From NCBI GenBank assembly GCA_030147805.1, contig JASBUR010000006.1:1-64000 (forward strand): DNA of 64,000 nucleotides, in the 5' to 3' direction. The stretch is from Sphingomonadaceae bacterium (lineage in GTDB: Bacteria > Pseudomonadota > Alphaproteobacteria > Sphingomonadales > Sphingomonadaceae). The stretch's first letter is position 1; every line of letters starts with the position of its first letter. This document shows positions 1 through 12,817 of the stretch, piece after piece. The notes below the pieces were generated by a model. That model had not been told where the DNA came from. It ran no database searches and saw only the letters and a program-made list of their open reading frames with translations. Made by a program: the position numbers and the translations under genes.

Positions 1-76
1 TCGGATAGCGACAATACCAGCGCACCGCCCACAGGATCACATCACCCTGGAAATGGCGCCACTTGAAATCCGTCAT
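1..76 (-). CDS. tnpA: IS6-family transposase, N-terminal 25 codons only
   Basis: Read from the ATG at 76-74 on the minus strand, the protein begins MTDFKWRHFQGDVILWAVRW and runs off the window edge. This is the N-terminus of IS6-family (IS6100-like) DDE transposases, which catalyse replicative transposition and cointegrate formation. The start lies 61 bases inside the element end, as expected for a one-gene IS. The DDE catalytic residues are outside the window, so whether the enzyme is intact cannot be judged. Confidence 0.85.
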   Translation of the reverse strand, partial: MTDFKWRHFQGDVILWAVRWYCRYP

Positions 77-123
77 CGTTCCGTCCGTCCAATCTCCGCC
101 AAGCATGCTCAAGCTTCACGATT

Positions 124-137
124 TTTGCAACAGAGCC
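124..137. repeat. Terminal inverted repeat of IS6100
   Basis: The 14 bases read TTTGCAACAGAGCC on the plus strand; the reverse complement GGCTCTGTTGCAAA is the end of IS6-family elements such as IS6100. It marks the exact junction: base 138 is the first base of the interrupted chromosomal gene. Confidence 0.85.
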
Positions 138-762
138 CATCCTCGAATGGTCGGAGTCGGGCGGGCCCGAGGCGAAGCCGCCGACGCGCAAGGGCTTCGG
201 CACGACGATCATCGACCGGTCGGTGCCCTATGACCTCGGCGGCGCAGCGCGGATCGACTATTTGCCCGCCGGCGTGCGGGCAAGCTTCCGCATTCCCGCG
301 CGCCACGTTTCGCAGCCGAAGAATTTCGCCGGTCCGGCGATCAAGTTCCCGCGATCGGCGGTCGGCCACCCGCAGGCGGCGCCGCATCGCATGCTCGCCG
401 GCCACCATCTGCTGCTGGTCGAGGACAGCCTGATCATCGCGCTCGACGCCGAGGACATCGTCGGCAGGCTGGGCGCCGAAACCGTGTCGACCGCCGCCAA
501 CGTCGAGGCGGCGCTCGACATCATCGACGCGGCGCGACCGACGGTGGCGGTGCTCGACATCAACCTCGGCGACAGCAACAGCTTCCCGATCGCCGACAAG
601 CTGCTCGAACTCGACGTGCCCTTCCTGTTCGCCACCGGCTACGGTGAGCAGGCGCAGCTTCCCGAAGATCATCGCGGGCGCATCGTCGTCCAGAAGCCCT
701 ACACGCTCGAGAATCTCGCGCGGGCGATCGACGAGCTGCTGGGAACGCACGCCGGGGTCTAG
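138..762 (+). pseudogene. Truncated HWE-type hybrid histidine kinase (end of ATPase domain plus receiver)
   Basis: Right after the IS end, one open frame reads ILEWSESGGPEAKPP, then GFGTTII, then a typical HWE/HisKA2 kinase C-terminus (about 135-330). A full receiver domain follows (about 390-750), with acidic residues in LLVEDS, the phospho-acceptor Asp in VAVLDINLG (codon 556-558) and the conserved Lys in VQKPY. The sensor domain, phospho-acceptor His, N box and G1 box are missing. HWE kinases usually control stress or light responses. An internal ATG near 391 could still allow a stand-alone receiver to be made, but no clear ribosome site supports it. I therefore call it a remnant created by the IS6100 insertion or an IS-mediated deletion. 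Confidence 0.75.
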
Positions 763-806
763 GGCTCGCTGTACGCCGGCGGGCGAAAGGCGTAAGTCGC
801 TCGGCG

Positions 807-2183
807 ATGAGCGTCAGCGTTTTCGACATCTTCAAGCCCGGCGTCGGCCCCTCGTCGTCGCACACCATGGGCCCGATGACCGCCGGGCTGCGCTTCGTGC
901 GGCATCTCGCCGACAGCGGCACGCTCGGCAGCGTGGTGCGGATCGAGGTCGAGCTGATGGGATCGCTCGCCGCGACCGGGCTCGGCCACCGCACCGACGT
1001 CGCGGTGCAGGCGGGACTCGCCGGCTTCGATCCCGCGACGGTCGATAGCGACGCCATCGAGACACTGCTCGCGGCGATCGTCGCCGACCGCCGCCTGCTG
1101 CTCAACGGACGGCAAGCGGTGCCCTTCGATCCCGCGACCGACATCGTCTGGACCAAGGCGCCGCATTCCCGCCATGCCAACGCCTTGCGCTTCACCGCAC
1201 TCGACGGACCGCAGAGCGTGCTCGAACGCCGGCTCTATTTCTCGGTCGGTGGCGGCTTCGTGATGGACGAGGCCGAGGCCAATGCGCCGGCAGCCAAGCC
1301 GGGCCACGGCAAGCCGCTGCCGCACCCCTTCGCTTCGGCCGCCGAGCTGCTGGCACGCGCCGATGCCGCCGGCCTGACCATCGCGCAGCTGATGCGCGCC
1401 AACGAACGCCTGCATCGCAGCGATGCCGAGATCGACGCCGGGCTCGACCGCATCTGGGCGCGGATGGACGCCTGCATCCGCCGCGGGCTGCAGAAGGTCG
1501 GCATCCTGCCCGGCGGGCTGCGCGTGCCGCGCCGCGCCAAGCAGATCTACGACGCGCTGCGCGCCAACCCCGAGCAGCTGATCAGCGATCCGCTCTCGGC
1601 GATGGACTTCGTCAACGTCTGGGCGCTGGCGGTCAACGAGGAGAATGCCTCGGGCGGCGCTGTCGTCACCGCGCCGACCAACGGCGCCGCGGGGATCATC
1701 CCCTCGGTGATCACCTATTACCGCAGCTTTCGCGGCGGCACCCCCGCCGGGGTGCGCGACTTCCTGCTGACCGCCGCCGCGGTCGGCGCGCTCTACAAGC
1801 GCAACGCCTCGATCTCGGGCGCCGAGGTCGGCTGCCAGGGCGAGGTCGGCGTCGCCTGCTCGATGGCGGCGGCGGGGCTGACGGCCGCGCTCGGCGGCAG
1901 CAACGCGCAGATCGAGAATGCCGCCGAGATCGGCATGGAGCATAATCTCGGGCTGACCTGCGACCCGATCGGCGGGCTGGTGCAGATCCCCTGCATCGAA
2001 CGCAACGCGATGGGATCGATCAAGGCGATCGACGCGTCGCGCCTCGCGATGATGGGCGACGGCACGCACCACGTCAGCCTCGACAAGGTGATCGCGACGA
2101 TGCGCGCGACCGGCGCCGACATGCACGCGCGCTACAAGGAGACGAGCGAGGGCGGGCTGGCGGTCAACGTCGTCGAATGCTGA
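807..2183 (+). CDS. sdaA: L-serine ammonia-lyase (L-serine dehydratase), iron-sulfur type, single chain
   Basis: Converts L-serine to pyruvate and ammonia in the cytoplasm using an oxygen-labile 4Fe-4S cluster. The 458-residue length and the N-terminal [20 protein letters not shown] signature are those of the fused beta-alpha (type II) enzymes. The three cluster cysteines are present at residues 343 (GCQGEVG), 385 (TCDPIGG) and 396 (PCIERNA), the spacing known for this family. The C-terminal tail ends in VVEC, as in enzymes whose last Cys caps the cluster. It lies 44 bases after the kinase remnant and converges on the oxoprolinase gene, 17 bases away. Confidence 0.95.
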   Translation: MSVSVFDIFKPGVGPSSSHTMGPMTAGLRFVRHLADSGTLGSVVRIEVELMGSLAATGLGHRTDVAVQAGLAGFDPATVDSDAIETLLAAIVADRRLLLNGRQAVPFDPATDIVWTKAPHSRHANALRFTALDGPQSVLERRLYFSVGGGFVMDEAEANAPAAKPGHGKPLPHPFASAAELLARADAAGLTIAQLMRANERLHRSDAEIDAGLDRIWARMDACIRRGLQKVGILPGGLRVPRRAKQIYDALRANPEQLISDPLSAMDFVNVWALAVNEENASGGAVVTAPTNGAAGIIPSVITYYRSFRGGTPAGVRDFLLTAAAVGALYKRNASISGAEVGCQGEVGVACSMAAAGLTAALGGSNAQIENAAEIGMEHNLGLTCDPIGGLVQIPCIERNAMGSIKAIDASRLAMMGDGTHHVSLDKVIATMRATGADMHARYKETSEGGLAVNVVEC

Positions 2184-2200
2184 CGCAGTCAGCTTCTTAG

Positions 2201-5797
<3,597 letters not shown>

Positions 5798-6009
5798 GGC
5801 GGCGTTATGCCGGGACCGAACGGGCGCCGCCACCCTCTCGCCCGATCACATCGCTCGCTTTGTCGGTGGACGTCTTCGCTCGACCTTTCCGGAGCGCTCT
5901 TGCTGACCGCGACGAGGCAGGACTGGCGCGCCGGCGCTGGGCCATTCGGCCCCCGCTAGGCGGGCCCGCCGCCGTTGCCTTCCTGACGCCGCCTTGGTGA
6001 GTTCAGACC
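5798..6009. other. GC-rich 212-base gap between the oxoprolinase and IorB genes
   Basis: Both flanking genes are on the minus strand, so this gap would hold the end of the iorAB transcript and the promoter of the oxoprolinase gene. It contains several short GC-rich inverted repeats (for example around 5945-5975, CCGCTAGGCGGGCC) that could end transcription, but no run of T and no convincing -35/-10 pair. No gene is supported here. Confidence 0.4.
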
Positions 6010-8241
6010 TTAGACCCAGCTCAGGTCCTGCTTCAGAAACGGCTGGCGCCGCAACCGCTTGCCGGTGGCGCGGAAGATCGCGTTGCCGACCGCCGGGCCA
6101 GCGGTGCCGACCGGCGGCTCGCCGATCTCGCTGTAGCGGTCGAGGCCCGACAGTCCGCCGAAATGCACGGCGATTTCGGGCGCATCGCGCAGGCGCAGCA
6201 TCGGATAGGTGTCGAAATTGCCCTCGACGATCCGTGAGTCGGCGACGGTGATCTCCTCGTTGAGCGCCATGTTGAGCCCGAAGATCAGCCCGCCCTGGAT
6301 CAGGTTCGCCACCTCGTCGCGGTTCATCACGCGGCCGCAATCGAATGACGCATCGAGCTTGTGGACGGTCAGCTCGCCGGCCTTGGTCACCGACACTTCG
6401 GCGATCACCGCGACGACGGTGCCGAGCGTCTTCTGGCCGTTCAATCCCCAGGCGCTGATCGCCAGCCCCTGCGCGCGGCCCTTGGGCAGCTTCTTGCCCC
6501 AGTTCGCCTGCTTGGCGACATCCTCGAGCGACTTGACCCAGCCGGGGTTCGGAAAGTCGCGGAACAGCCGCAGCCGATAGTCGAGCGGGTCGACGCCCGC
6601 GGCCTGCGCGCATTCGTCGATGAAGGTTTCCTGCATGAAGGCGTAGCTGTTGTAGCCCGGACCGCGATAGGGGCCGGGCTCGACATGGAAGGGCAGCTCG
6701 CGCGCGTCGATGCGGACGTTGGGGATCGGCCCCATGAAATAGGCGGTGTCGGCGAAGCGCGGATAATGACCGCGCGACGCCTGTTTGGCGACGAACGCCG
6801 TCGGCAGGCCCGTCTTCTCGTCGAGCGACGCGGTCAGCTTGGCCGCGACGACCGGGCGATACTTGCCCTGGCGCATCATCTCCTCGCGCGACCAGATCAC
6901 ATGCACCGGCCGGCCCGGAAAGCGCTTGGCGACCGCCACCACCATGCGGACGTCGTCGCTCTCGAGCCGGCGGCCGAAGCCGCCGCCGACGAGCGTCTGG
7001 TGGACGAACACCCGCTCGGGAACCATGCCCGATTCGTCCGACGCCACCCAGAAGGCCTGCTGGGTGTTCTGCGGCCCGTGCCACAGTTCGACCCGGTCGC
7101 GCGTGACCAGCGCGGTGCCGTTGAGCGGCTCGAGCGGTGCCTGGTCGCAATAAGGGGTGAGATAGGTCTGCTCGACGCGCTTCTTCGCGGTGGCGATCCC
7201 CGACACGTCGCCGACGATCATTTCGCTGCGCGCATTGTCGTCGCTGTCGAGCGCGGCGATCGCCGCGTCCTGGATCTTCTGCGTCGTCGGCCAGGCGGCG
7301 CCGGGACCGTCGTCCCATTCGATCGGCAGCGCCTCGAGCGCCTTGTGCGCCTGCCAATAATGTTCGGCGATCACCGCTACCGCGGCGCGCGGCTGCGTCA
7401 TCGCATAGCCATAGGGCGCGTTCGACATCATCGCCACGCCGCGCGGCTCGTCGGGATCGACGGTGACCACCGCGAGCACGCCGGGCATGCCCTTGATCTT
7501 CGACTCGTCGTAGCGCTTGAGCTTGCCGCCATGCACCGGCGACTGGCGCAGCGCCGCATAGACCATGTCGGGCACGCGGACGTCGACGCCGTAGATGCCC
7601 GAGCCGTTGACGATCTGCGGAATCGTCAGCTTCGACGGGCTGGTCTTGCCGAGCCGCTTCCACTGATCCGGCGTACGGATCGCCGGCTCGGCGGCGAGCT
7701 TGATCTTGCCGGCGTCCGCCGCGACGTCACCATAGGTCAGCTTCCGGCCCGAAGCGCTGTGCGTCAGCGTCGACTTTTCGGCGACGATGTCAGACGCGGC
7801 GACGTTCCAGCGCAGCGCCGCGGCGGCCTTCAGCCGTTCGCGCGCGCTCGCGCCGACCTGCTGCATCGCCTTGGTGCGCTGCCCCATCGTCGAGCGGCCG
7901 CCGAAGAAGGCCGCCGCCGGATGGATCGGCGAATAGCCGCCGTAGCTCAGATAGTCGCGCGTCGTCGACGCCTGCTCGGTGCGGATCGTCGACCAGTCGC
8001 ATTCGAGCTCTTCGGCGATCGCCAGCGCCGCCTGCGTCATCGCGCCATTGCCGATCTCCGGCGTGGCGACGCGGATGGTGACGACATTGTCGGGGGTGAT
8101 CACCACCCACGGATTGAGTTCGGCGATCGCGCCGGCACGCTGCTGCGCCAGCGCGGGCGTCAGGCTGAGCGCGAAGCCGCCCGCCACCGTCCCGGTGGTG
8201 ACGAGGAAGCTGCGGCGGTCGAGCATCACGGGCTTGGTCAT
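6010..8241 (-). CDS. iorB: Molybdopterin-binding large subunit of an IorB-type aldehyde/N-heterocycle oxidoreductase
   Basis: A 743-residue catalytic subunit of the xanthine oxidase family, isoquinoline 1-oxidoreductase beta type. These enzymes hydroxylate N-heterocycles or oxidise aldehydes with water as the oxygen donor. The N-terminus has a Tat signal (DRRSFLVTTGTVAGGF, then ALA-QQ near residue 30), so the folded holoenzyme is exported to the periplasm with its partner. Family motifs include GFGRRLESDDV near 410, RGPGYNSYAFMQE near 525 and GEPPVGTAGPAVGNA near the C-terminus. The Fe-S subunit gene lies 10 bases upstream in the same operon. Substrate cannot be told from sequence; the IorB/aldehyde-oxidase split is mostly annotation custom. 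Confidence 0.9.
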   Translation of the reverse strand: MTKPVMLDRRSFLVTTGTVAGGFALSLTPALAQQRAGAIAELNPWVVITPDNVVTIRVATPEIGNGAMTQAALAIAEELECDWSTIRTEQASTTRDYLSYGGYSPIHPAAAFFGGRSTMGQRTKAMQQVGASARERLKAAAALRWNVAASDIVAEKSTLTHSASGRKLTYGDVAADAGKIKLAAEPAIRTPDQWKRLGKTSPSKLTIPQIVNGSGIYGVDVRVPDMVYAALRQSPVHGGKLKRYDESKIKGMPGVLAVVTVDPDEPRGVAMMSNAPYGYAMTQPRAAVAVIAEHYWQAHKALEALPIEWDDGPGAAWPTTQKIQDAAIAALDSDDNARSEMIVGDVSGIATAKKRVEQTYLTPYCDQAPLEPLNGTALVTRDRVELWHGPQNTQQAFWVASDESGMVPERVFVHQTLVGGGFGRRLESDDVRMVVAVAKRFPGRPVHVIWSREEMMRQGKYRPVVAAKLTASLDEKTGLPTAFVAKQASRGHYPRFADTAYFMGPIPNVRIDARELPFHVEPGPYRGPGYNSYAFMQETFIDECAQAAGVDPLDYRLRLFRDFPNPGWVKSLEDVAKQANWGKKLPKGRAQGLAISAWGLNGQKTLGTVVAVIAEVSVTKAGELTVHKLDASFDCGRVMNRDEVANLIQGGLIFGLNMALNEEITVADSRIVEGNFDTYPMLRLRDAPEIAVHFGGLSGLDRYSEIGEPPVGTAGPAVGNAIFRATGKRLRRQPFLKQDLSWV

Positions 8242-8251
8242 CGCATGCTCC

Positions 8252-8713
8252 TCAGGCCTTGCGGGCTTCGGCGGCGGCCTTGTGGATCGCGGCGCGGATG
8301 CGGGTGTAGGTACCGCAGCGGCAGATGTTGTCGATGAGGCCGTCGATGTCCTCGTCGGTCGGATTGTGCACCGTCTCGAGCATCGCCGCCGCCGCCATGA
8401 TCATCCCGGCCTGGCAATAGCCGCACTGCGGCACGTTCATCTCGATCCACGCCTTTTGCAGCGGATGCGAGCTGTCGGGCGACAGCCCCTCGATCGTCCG
8501 GATCGGCTGGCCGGCGGCGTCGGCGGCGCTGATCTGGCACGACCGCGTCGCCTGTCCGTCGAGGTGCACGGTGCACGCGCCGCACTGCCCGATGCCGCAG
8601 CCGAACTTGGTGCCGGTGTAGCCGAGATGGTCGCGCAGCACCCAGAGCAGCGGCGTCTCGGGATCGACCTCGATCGCTTCGCTTTTTCCGTTGATCTTGA
8701 ACTCGAGCGCCAT
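8252..8713 (-). CDS. iorA: (2Fe-2S) small subunit of the IorAB-type molybdenum hydroxylase
   Basis: The 153-residue electron-transfer subunit carries two 2Fe-2S clusters between the molybdenum site of IorB and an external acceptor such as a c-type cytochrome. The plant-ferredoxin-type cluster is seen as [15 protein letters not shown] near residues 40-55, and the helical domain cluster as CGYCQAG and ICRCGTY near 100-140. It has no signal of its own and probably rides to the periplasm with Tat-exported IorB. No FAD subunit gene is adjacent, as usual for the IorAB group. A perfect TATAAT box lies 116 bases upstream inside the end of the MFS gene. Confidence 0.92.
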   Translation of the reverse strand: MALEFKINGKSEAIEVDPETPLLWVLRDHLGYTGTKFGCGIGQCGACTVHLDGQATRSCQISAADAAGQPIRTIEGLSPDSSHPLQKAWIEMNVPQCGYCQAGMIMAAAAMLETVHNPTDEDIDGLIDNICRCGTYTRIRAAIHKAAAEARKA

Positions 8714-8821
8714 GCCCCTCGGCTCCTTGTCAGCGGCAGCCCGGACATGAAGAACAACGGTCGTTCCGACCGCTGCCGGCGCACGTGCCGGCCTTCGCTC
8801 CCCTGCCCGCTCTGCGGCGGT

Positions 8822-10504
8822 TCATTGCATTATATCTTTTATACCAAAGACGCCAAGCCGCTTCGGCGGGGCTTCGTCGGGCGCCGCGCCCGCCCCGCCG
8901 ACCGTCGGATCGCGCGCGATCAGCTGGCGCACGCGCGGCGCATCGGCGCCGTGGTGGAACGCCATCACCCGCTCCTCGATCTCGCGGTCGGCGACGGTGC
9001 CACGGCCGTAGCGATGCAGATGATCCGCCCAGGTCGGGCTCTCGAAACGCTCGATCCATTTCTCGGGATCGGCAAGGTCCTGGAGCAGCGTCCAGCGCCG
9101 CGCGCCGTCGCGCCGGCGGATCTGCCGCAGTTCGGCCATTGCGCCGAGGAACCCCGCAACCCGCTCCTCGCTCACCGCATATTCGACGAACAGGATCACC
9201 GGACCGGTCGTCGGATCGATTTCGGCGCGAATGTCGAGCTCGGTCCAGGCGCTCGCCGGCTCGAGATTGTCGGCGGGGGTCTGCGGCACCCGCCAGCGCG
9301 AGCCGAGCAGCATCGTCGCCGCGAGGACGCCCCCCGACACGCTGAGCGCCGCCGACAGCGCGATGTCCTCGGCGAAGCGTCCCCACACCCAGCTGCCGAT
9401 CGCCACGCCGGCGAACAGCACCATCTGGAAGCTGGCGAGCGCGCGGCCGACCACCCAGCGCGGCGCCGCCATCTGCAAGGTGACGTTGAGCGTCGACAGC
9501 GCCAGCACCCAGCAGAAGCCCGCGACGCCGAGCGCGATCATCGTCAGCGGCATCCACGGGCTGAAGGCGACGACCGCCGCCGCCGCGCCGAACGCCGCGG
9601 CGGTGTACTTCACCACCGAATCGCCCAGCATGCCGCGCCGCAGCCGCGGCATGCTCAGCGCGCCGACCACCGACCCCGCACCGAACGCGCCGAGCAGCAG
9701 GCCATAGGTGAACGGCCCGCCCTGGATCAGGTCGCGCGCCACCAGCGGCAGCAGCGCGTTGACGCTGCTGCCGCCGAAACCGAACGCCAGCGCCCGCACC
9801 AGCATCGCGCGCATGCGCGGCGACAGCCAGACGTAGCGCAGTCCGGTGATCATCGCCGGGCCGATGCGCTCGCGCGGTAACGGGTTGGTGACGATCGGCC
9901 GCCGCCAGACCGCGACCACGCCGATCAGCCCGAGGTAGCAGAGCGCGTTGGTGGCGAACGCCAGCGCGGCGCCGCCGATCGTCACCACCGCACCGCCGAG
10001 CGCCGGACCCAGGCTGCGCGCGATGTTGAAGGCGAGGCTGTTGAGCGAGATGGCGGCAGGAAGATCCTCGCGTGGCACCTGCTCGCTCACCGAGGTCTGC
10101 CAGGCCGGCAGGTAGAGCGCGAGGCAGCAGCCGATCAGGAAGGTCAGCCCGAGGAGAAGATAGGCGGTGAGGACGCCGGCCGCCTGGCAGATGGCAAGCA
10201 CGACCGAGATGGTGAAGGTCATGGTCAGCGCGACGAGCATGACGCGGCGCCGGTCATAGGTATCGGCGATCGCACCGGCGGCGAGCGCGAAAATCGCAAC
10301 CGGCAGGCCCGCGGCGGTCTGCACCAGCGCGACCATCTCCGCCGACCCCGACAGCGACGTCATGAGCCAGGCTGCACCGACCGTCTGGATCAGGCTGCCG
10401 AAGCTCGCCATGACCGCGGCGATCCACATCGCCAGGAAGATGCGGTGGCGGAACGGCGCGAAGGTCGTGCTGGCCGGCCCGCCGGGCGCCGCGTTCGCTG
10501 CCAA
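8822..10504 (-). CDS. MFS exporter with C-terminal soluble domain (MFS_3 / EntS-like)
   Basis: About 560 residues. An N-terminal block of roughly 12 membrane segments (about 20-420) matches the MFS_3 group of EntS-like exporters, followed by a soluble tail of about 140 residues (VILFVEYAV, FLGAMAELRQIRRRDGA, then HHGADAP) that is usual in this group and may form a ferredoxin-like barrel. I chose a TTG start at 10504 because GGGGAG lies 7 bases before it and the family begins at FAPFRHRIF; the open frame continues to 10669, but that would place coding sequence over the divergent promoter. Exporters of this kind remove toxic intermediates or siderophores. Next genes downstream are iorAB. Confidence 0.75.
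   Translation of the reverse strand: MAANAAPGGPASTTFAPFRHRIFLAMWIAAVMASFGSLIQTVGAAWLMTSLSGSAEMVALVQTAAGLPVAIFALAAGAIADTYDRRRVMLVALTMTFTISVVLAICQAAGVLTAYLLLGLTFLIGCCLALYLPAWQTSVSEQVPREDLPAAISLNSLAFNIARSLGPALGGAVVTIGGAALAFATNALCYLGLIGVVAVWRRPIVTNPLPRERIGPAMITGLRYVWLSPRMRAMLVRALAFGFGGSSVNALLPLVARDLIQGGPFTYGLLLGAFGAGSVVGALSMPRLRRGMLGDSVVKYTAAAFGAAAAVVAFSPWMPLTMIALGVAGFCWVLALSTLNVTLQMAAPRWVVGRALASFQMVLFAGVAIGSWVWGRFAEDIALSAALSVSGGVLAATMLLGSRWRVPQTPADNLEPASAWTELDIRAEIDPTTGPVILFVEYAVSEERVAGFLGAMAELRQIRRRDGARRWTLLQDLADPEKWIERFESPTWADHLHRYGRGTVADREIEERVMAFHHGADAPRVRQLIARDPTVGGAGAAPDEAPPKRLGVFGIKDIMQ
8829..8856 (-). promoter_or_regulatory. Candidate promoter for iorAB inside the end of the MFS gene
   Basis: On the minus strand the stretch reads TTGGCG, 16 bases, then a perfect TATAAT (-10 at 8834-8829). 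It falls in the last codons of the preceding MFS gene, about 115 bases before iorA. The AT-rich core TATATCTTTTATA (8831-8843, plus strand) resembles dyads at other promoters of this island and may also be an operator. Confidence 0.4.
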
Positions 10505-10671
10505 TGTCGTCTCCCCGTCCGCGCCCTCGACCGGGGCTTCCCAATGCTCTTTGTTTTGTGTCTTATATAGAACAGACCTTTCCAGCCGGACGCAAGCCGC
10601 AGGGCGAAAATCCGGGATCGGGGGCACGAGAGGCGACGCACGAGCGCCCGAAAATGATGGGGAGGACATTC
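10505..10671. promoter_or_regulatory. Divergent promoter region between two MFS genes, with AT-rich dyad
   Basis: The only AT-rich part of this 167-base gap is TGTCTTATATAGAACA (10559-10574), a 16-base imperfect palindrome (12 of 16 positions symmetric). Its place between divergent transporter genes and its shape fit a GntR- or TetR-type operator; the FadR-type regulator at 30543-31406 is a candidate. The ribosome site GGGGAGG for the plus-strand gene is at about 10659-10665. Confidence 0.45.
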
Positions 10672-11883
10672 ATGGACATGCCTGCCGCGCCGGTCGCCGG
10701 CGCCGGATTCACTCGCCCGGGCGGACTTCGCGGCCGTCTGGCGCTGGTCGCACTGCTCGCCGGCTCCCCCCTGCTCGCGCTGATGTTCGCAGCGCTCGGC
10801 CCGGTGCTGCCGATGATGGCGACGCATTTCGCCGACGGCGGCGACGGGACGTTCGCGACGCAGATGATCATGACCGTGCCGGCGATCGGCGTCATCGTCG
10901 GCGGACTGGTGGCGGGTTTCATGGTCGATCGCTTCGGGCCGCGGCCGGTGCTGCTGTGGGGGTTGGGCATCTACGGCGTCGCCGGCTCGGCCGGCCTCTA
11001 CCTCGATACGCTATGGCCGCTGCTGGCAGCGCGCATCGTCGTCGGGCTGGCGATCGCGCATGCCGTCACCGCGGTCGCCGTCGTCGTCGGAGGCTGGTTC
11101 CAGGGCCTCGCGCGCGTGCGTTTCCTCGGCTACCAGGCGGCGGTCGCCGGGATCAGCGCGCTGATCTTCCTCATCAGCTCGGGGTTCATCGCCGAGCAGT
11201 TCAGCTGGCGCGCGCCTTTCGCCCTCTACCTCCTCGCTTTCGTCGTGCTGGCGATCTCGGCCGCAACGATCCGGAGCGAGGAAGTGCCGACGCGCGAGCG
11301 CGATGCGCCCTCGCCGCCCGGCGCGTTCCGGCCGCTCTATCCGATCTACGGCGTCGCGCTGTTCCTGTTCACCGCCTATTTCATGACCTCGATCCAGCTG
11401 TCCTTCCTGCTGGCGGCCGAGAACGTCACCAGCCCGCTCACCCGCTCGCTGGTGATCGCCGGCGGCGTGCTTGCCGGCGGGCTGTGCGGTGGCTCCTACG
11501 GCTGGGTGGTGGCACGGATCGGCAGCCGCGGCGCGCAGATCCTGCTGACGACGCTGCTCGGCAGCGGGCTGATCGTGATCGGCACCGCCGACAGCCTCGC
11601 GGTCATCGCCATCGGTGCGGTGATGTCGGGCGGCGGCGGCGGCATGATCCCGCCGCATATCGAGAGCCGGCTGCTCGGCACCGCGCGAATCGAGGTGCGC
11701 GCCCGCGCCATCAGCTTCATGTTCACCGCGCTCTACGTCGCCGACTTCCTCAACCCGCTGATCGTCACGCCGATCCGTGCGGGCTTCGGCATCCACGCCG
11801 CCTTCATCGTCGTCGGATCGGTGCTGGTGCTGGCGGCCATACCGCTGGCATCGCGAACGCCGAAGTATGCAGATCAGCATTGA
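10672..11883 (+). CDS. MFS transporter
   Basis: A 403-residue, 12-segment major facilitator protein of the inner membrane. The loop 2-3 signature is FMVDRFGPRPVLLWG near residue 85. The start at 10672 is set by GGGGAGG seven bases upstream. It resembles the MFS protein at 26316-27578 (shared QMI-T at the end of helix 1 loop, GSAGL, FLGYQ/FLGFQ, F-WRAPFA), so the island holds two related transporters in different operons. Likely role: uptake of the island's substrate or a breakdown product; direction and substrate cannot be read from the sequence. Confidence 0.88.
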   Translation: MDMPAAPVAGAGFTRPGGLRGRLALVALLAGSPLLALMFAALGPVLPMMATHFADGGDGTFATQMIMTVPAIGVIVGGLVAGFMVDRFGPRPVLLWGLGIYGVAGSAGLYLDTLWPLLAARIVVGLAIAHAVTAVAVVVGGWFQGLARVRFLGYQAAVAGISALIFLISSGFIAEQFSWRAPFALYLLAFVVLAISAATIRSEEVPTRERDAPSPPGAFRPLYPIYGVALFLFTAYFMTSIQLSFLLAAENVTSPLTRSLVIAGGVLAGGLCGGSYGWVVARIGSRGAQILLTTLLGSGLIVIGTADSLAVIAIGAVMSGGGGGMIPPHIESRLLGTARIEVRARAISFMFTALYVADFLNPLIVTPIRAGFGIHAAFIVVGSVLVLAAIPLASRTPKYADQH

Positions 11884-11908
11884 CAAGCTGATATTATAGT
11901 CAATTATA
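11880..11908 (+). promoter_or_regulatory. Candidate promoter of the SDR/SnoaL/TonB-receptor operon
   Basis: TTGACA (11880-11885, overlapping the stop of the MFS gene), 17 bases, then ATTATA (11903-11908). The spacer carries TATAGTCAATT, which resembles the promoter at 30338-30366, and TATATCCTTTATA follows at 11905-11917. The start codon of the first SDR is about 145 bases downstream. Confidence 0.5.
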
Positions 11909-12053
11909 TCCTTTATAAGATAAGACGCGAAACGATCTTGTCTCACGAGGCTGCCGGGCGATGCCGGCATGGGGAGGAACTCTTGAAACGACGCATCTGC
12001 GCGGCCGCCTTCGTGCGCCCGCTCGACACCCGCAGCGTTGCCGGAGCGGGGCG

Positions 12054-12800
12054 ATGAGCCAGCTCGAAGGTCAGGTCGCGCTCGTCACCGCGGCAGGCGG
12101 CGGCATCGGCCAAGCGACCGCCTGGCTGCTCGCCGAGCGCGGCGCCGCCGTCCTCGCTGTCGACATCGACGCCGCAGGCCTCGCCGAAACCAAGCGCCGC
12201 GCGACCGGATCACTCGTCACGCTGGTGGGCGACGCGACCAGTTGGGACGACGCACAGGCTGCGGTCTCCGCGGCGAAGCGCGAGTTCGGCAGGCTCACCA
12301 TCCTCGCCAACGTCGTCGGCGGCAGCCGGCCCGGCCAGACCATCCTCGACATGAGCCCCGAGGACTGGACGCGCTGGGTCGATCTCAACCTCACCTCGAC
12401 CTTCCTGATGTGCAAGGCGGCGATCCCGCTGATGGCCGAGAGCGGCGGCGGCTCGATCGTCAACGTGTCGTCCGGCGCCGGCGTCACCGGGATGATGAAG
12501 AACCCCGCCTATGTCGCGGCGAAGGGCGGCGTCATCGCGCTGACCCGATCGCTGGCGATCGATCATGCCGACCAGCACATCCGCGCCAATTGCGTCGCGC
12601 CGGGCCCGATCCTCACCCCGCTGATGGAGCGCAACCGGCGCCCCGAAGAGATCGACTTTCTCGCCAGGATGACGCTCGCCGGCCGTATCGGCGTGCCGCA
12701 CGACATCGCGGCGACCATCGCCTTCCTGTCGAGCAAGGATGGGGAATTCATCAACGGCGAACTCATCAACGTCGCCGGCGGCCGCCGCGGCGGCGTCTAA
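12054..12800 (+). CDS. Short-chain dehydrogenase/reductase (SDR)
   Basis: A 248-residue classical SDR acting on an alcohol or ketone with NAD(P). The nucleotide-binding TAAGGGIGQATA is near residue 12, AVDID at the end of beta-2 suggests NAD preference, and the catalytic Ser (NVSSGAG) and Tyr-Lys (YVAAK) are near 140 and 155. The C-terminus ends in the usual GGRRGGV-like glycine stretch. I used the internal ATG at 12054 because upstream codons do not resemble an SDR. It is the first gene of an operon with the SnoaL-like gene (17 bases later), a second SDR and a TonB receptor. Confidence 0.9.
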   Translation: MSQLEGQVALVTAAGGGIGQATAWLLAERGAAVLAVDIDAAGLAETKRRATGSLVTLVGDATSWDDAQAAVSAAKREFGRLTILANVVGGSRPGQTILDMSPEDWTRWVDLNLTSTFLMCKAAIPLMAESGGGSIVNVSSGAGVTGMMKNPAYVAAKGGVIALTRSLAIDHADQHIRANCVAPGPILTPLMERNRRPEEIDFLARMTLAGRIGVPHDIAATIAFLSSKDGEFINGELINVAGGRRGGV

Positions 12801-12817
12801 AGCAAGGAGCGAAGTTC

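Larger units (their letters stand above)
1..137 (-). mobile_element. IS6100-type insertion sequence, one end (cut by window edge)
   Basis: The segment ends in a 14-base terminal inverted repeat (124-137) and carries the start of an IS6-family transposase pointing away from it. From the repeat inwards to the transposase start, the minus-strand sequence matches what I remember of IS6100, a common element in sphingomonads. Only this end is in the window, so the second repeat and the usual 8-base target duplication cannot be checked. The element lies directly against a truncated kinase gene, which it appears to have interrupted or deleted. Confidence 0.85.

Noticed and set aside
138..145. Possible 8-base target duplication next to IS6100
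   Set aside because: The other end of the element is outside the window, so no duplication can be shown.
8822..10669. Full-length 615-residue reading of the MFS_3 gene
   Set aside because: It would place coding sequence over the divergent promoter and its AT-rich dyad; a TTG at 10504 with GGGGAG upstream gives the family-typical N-terminus.
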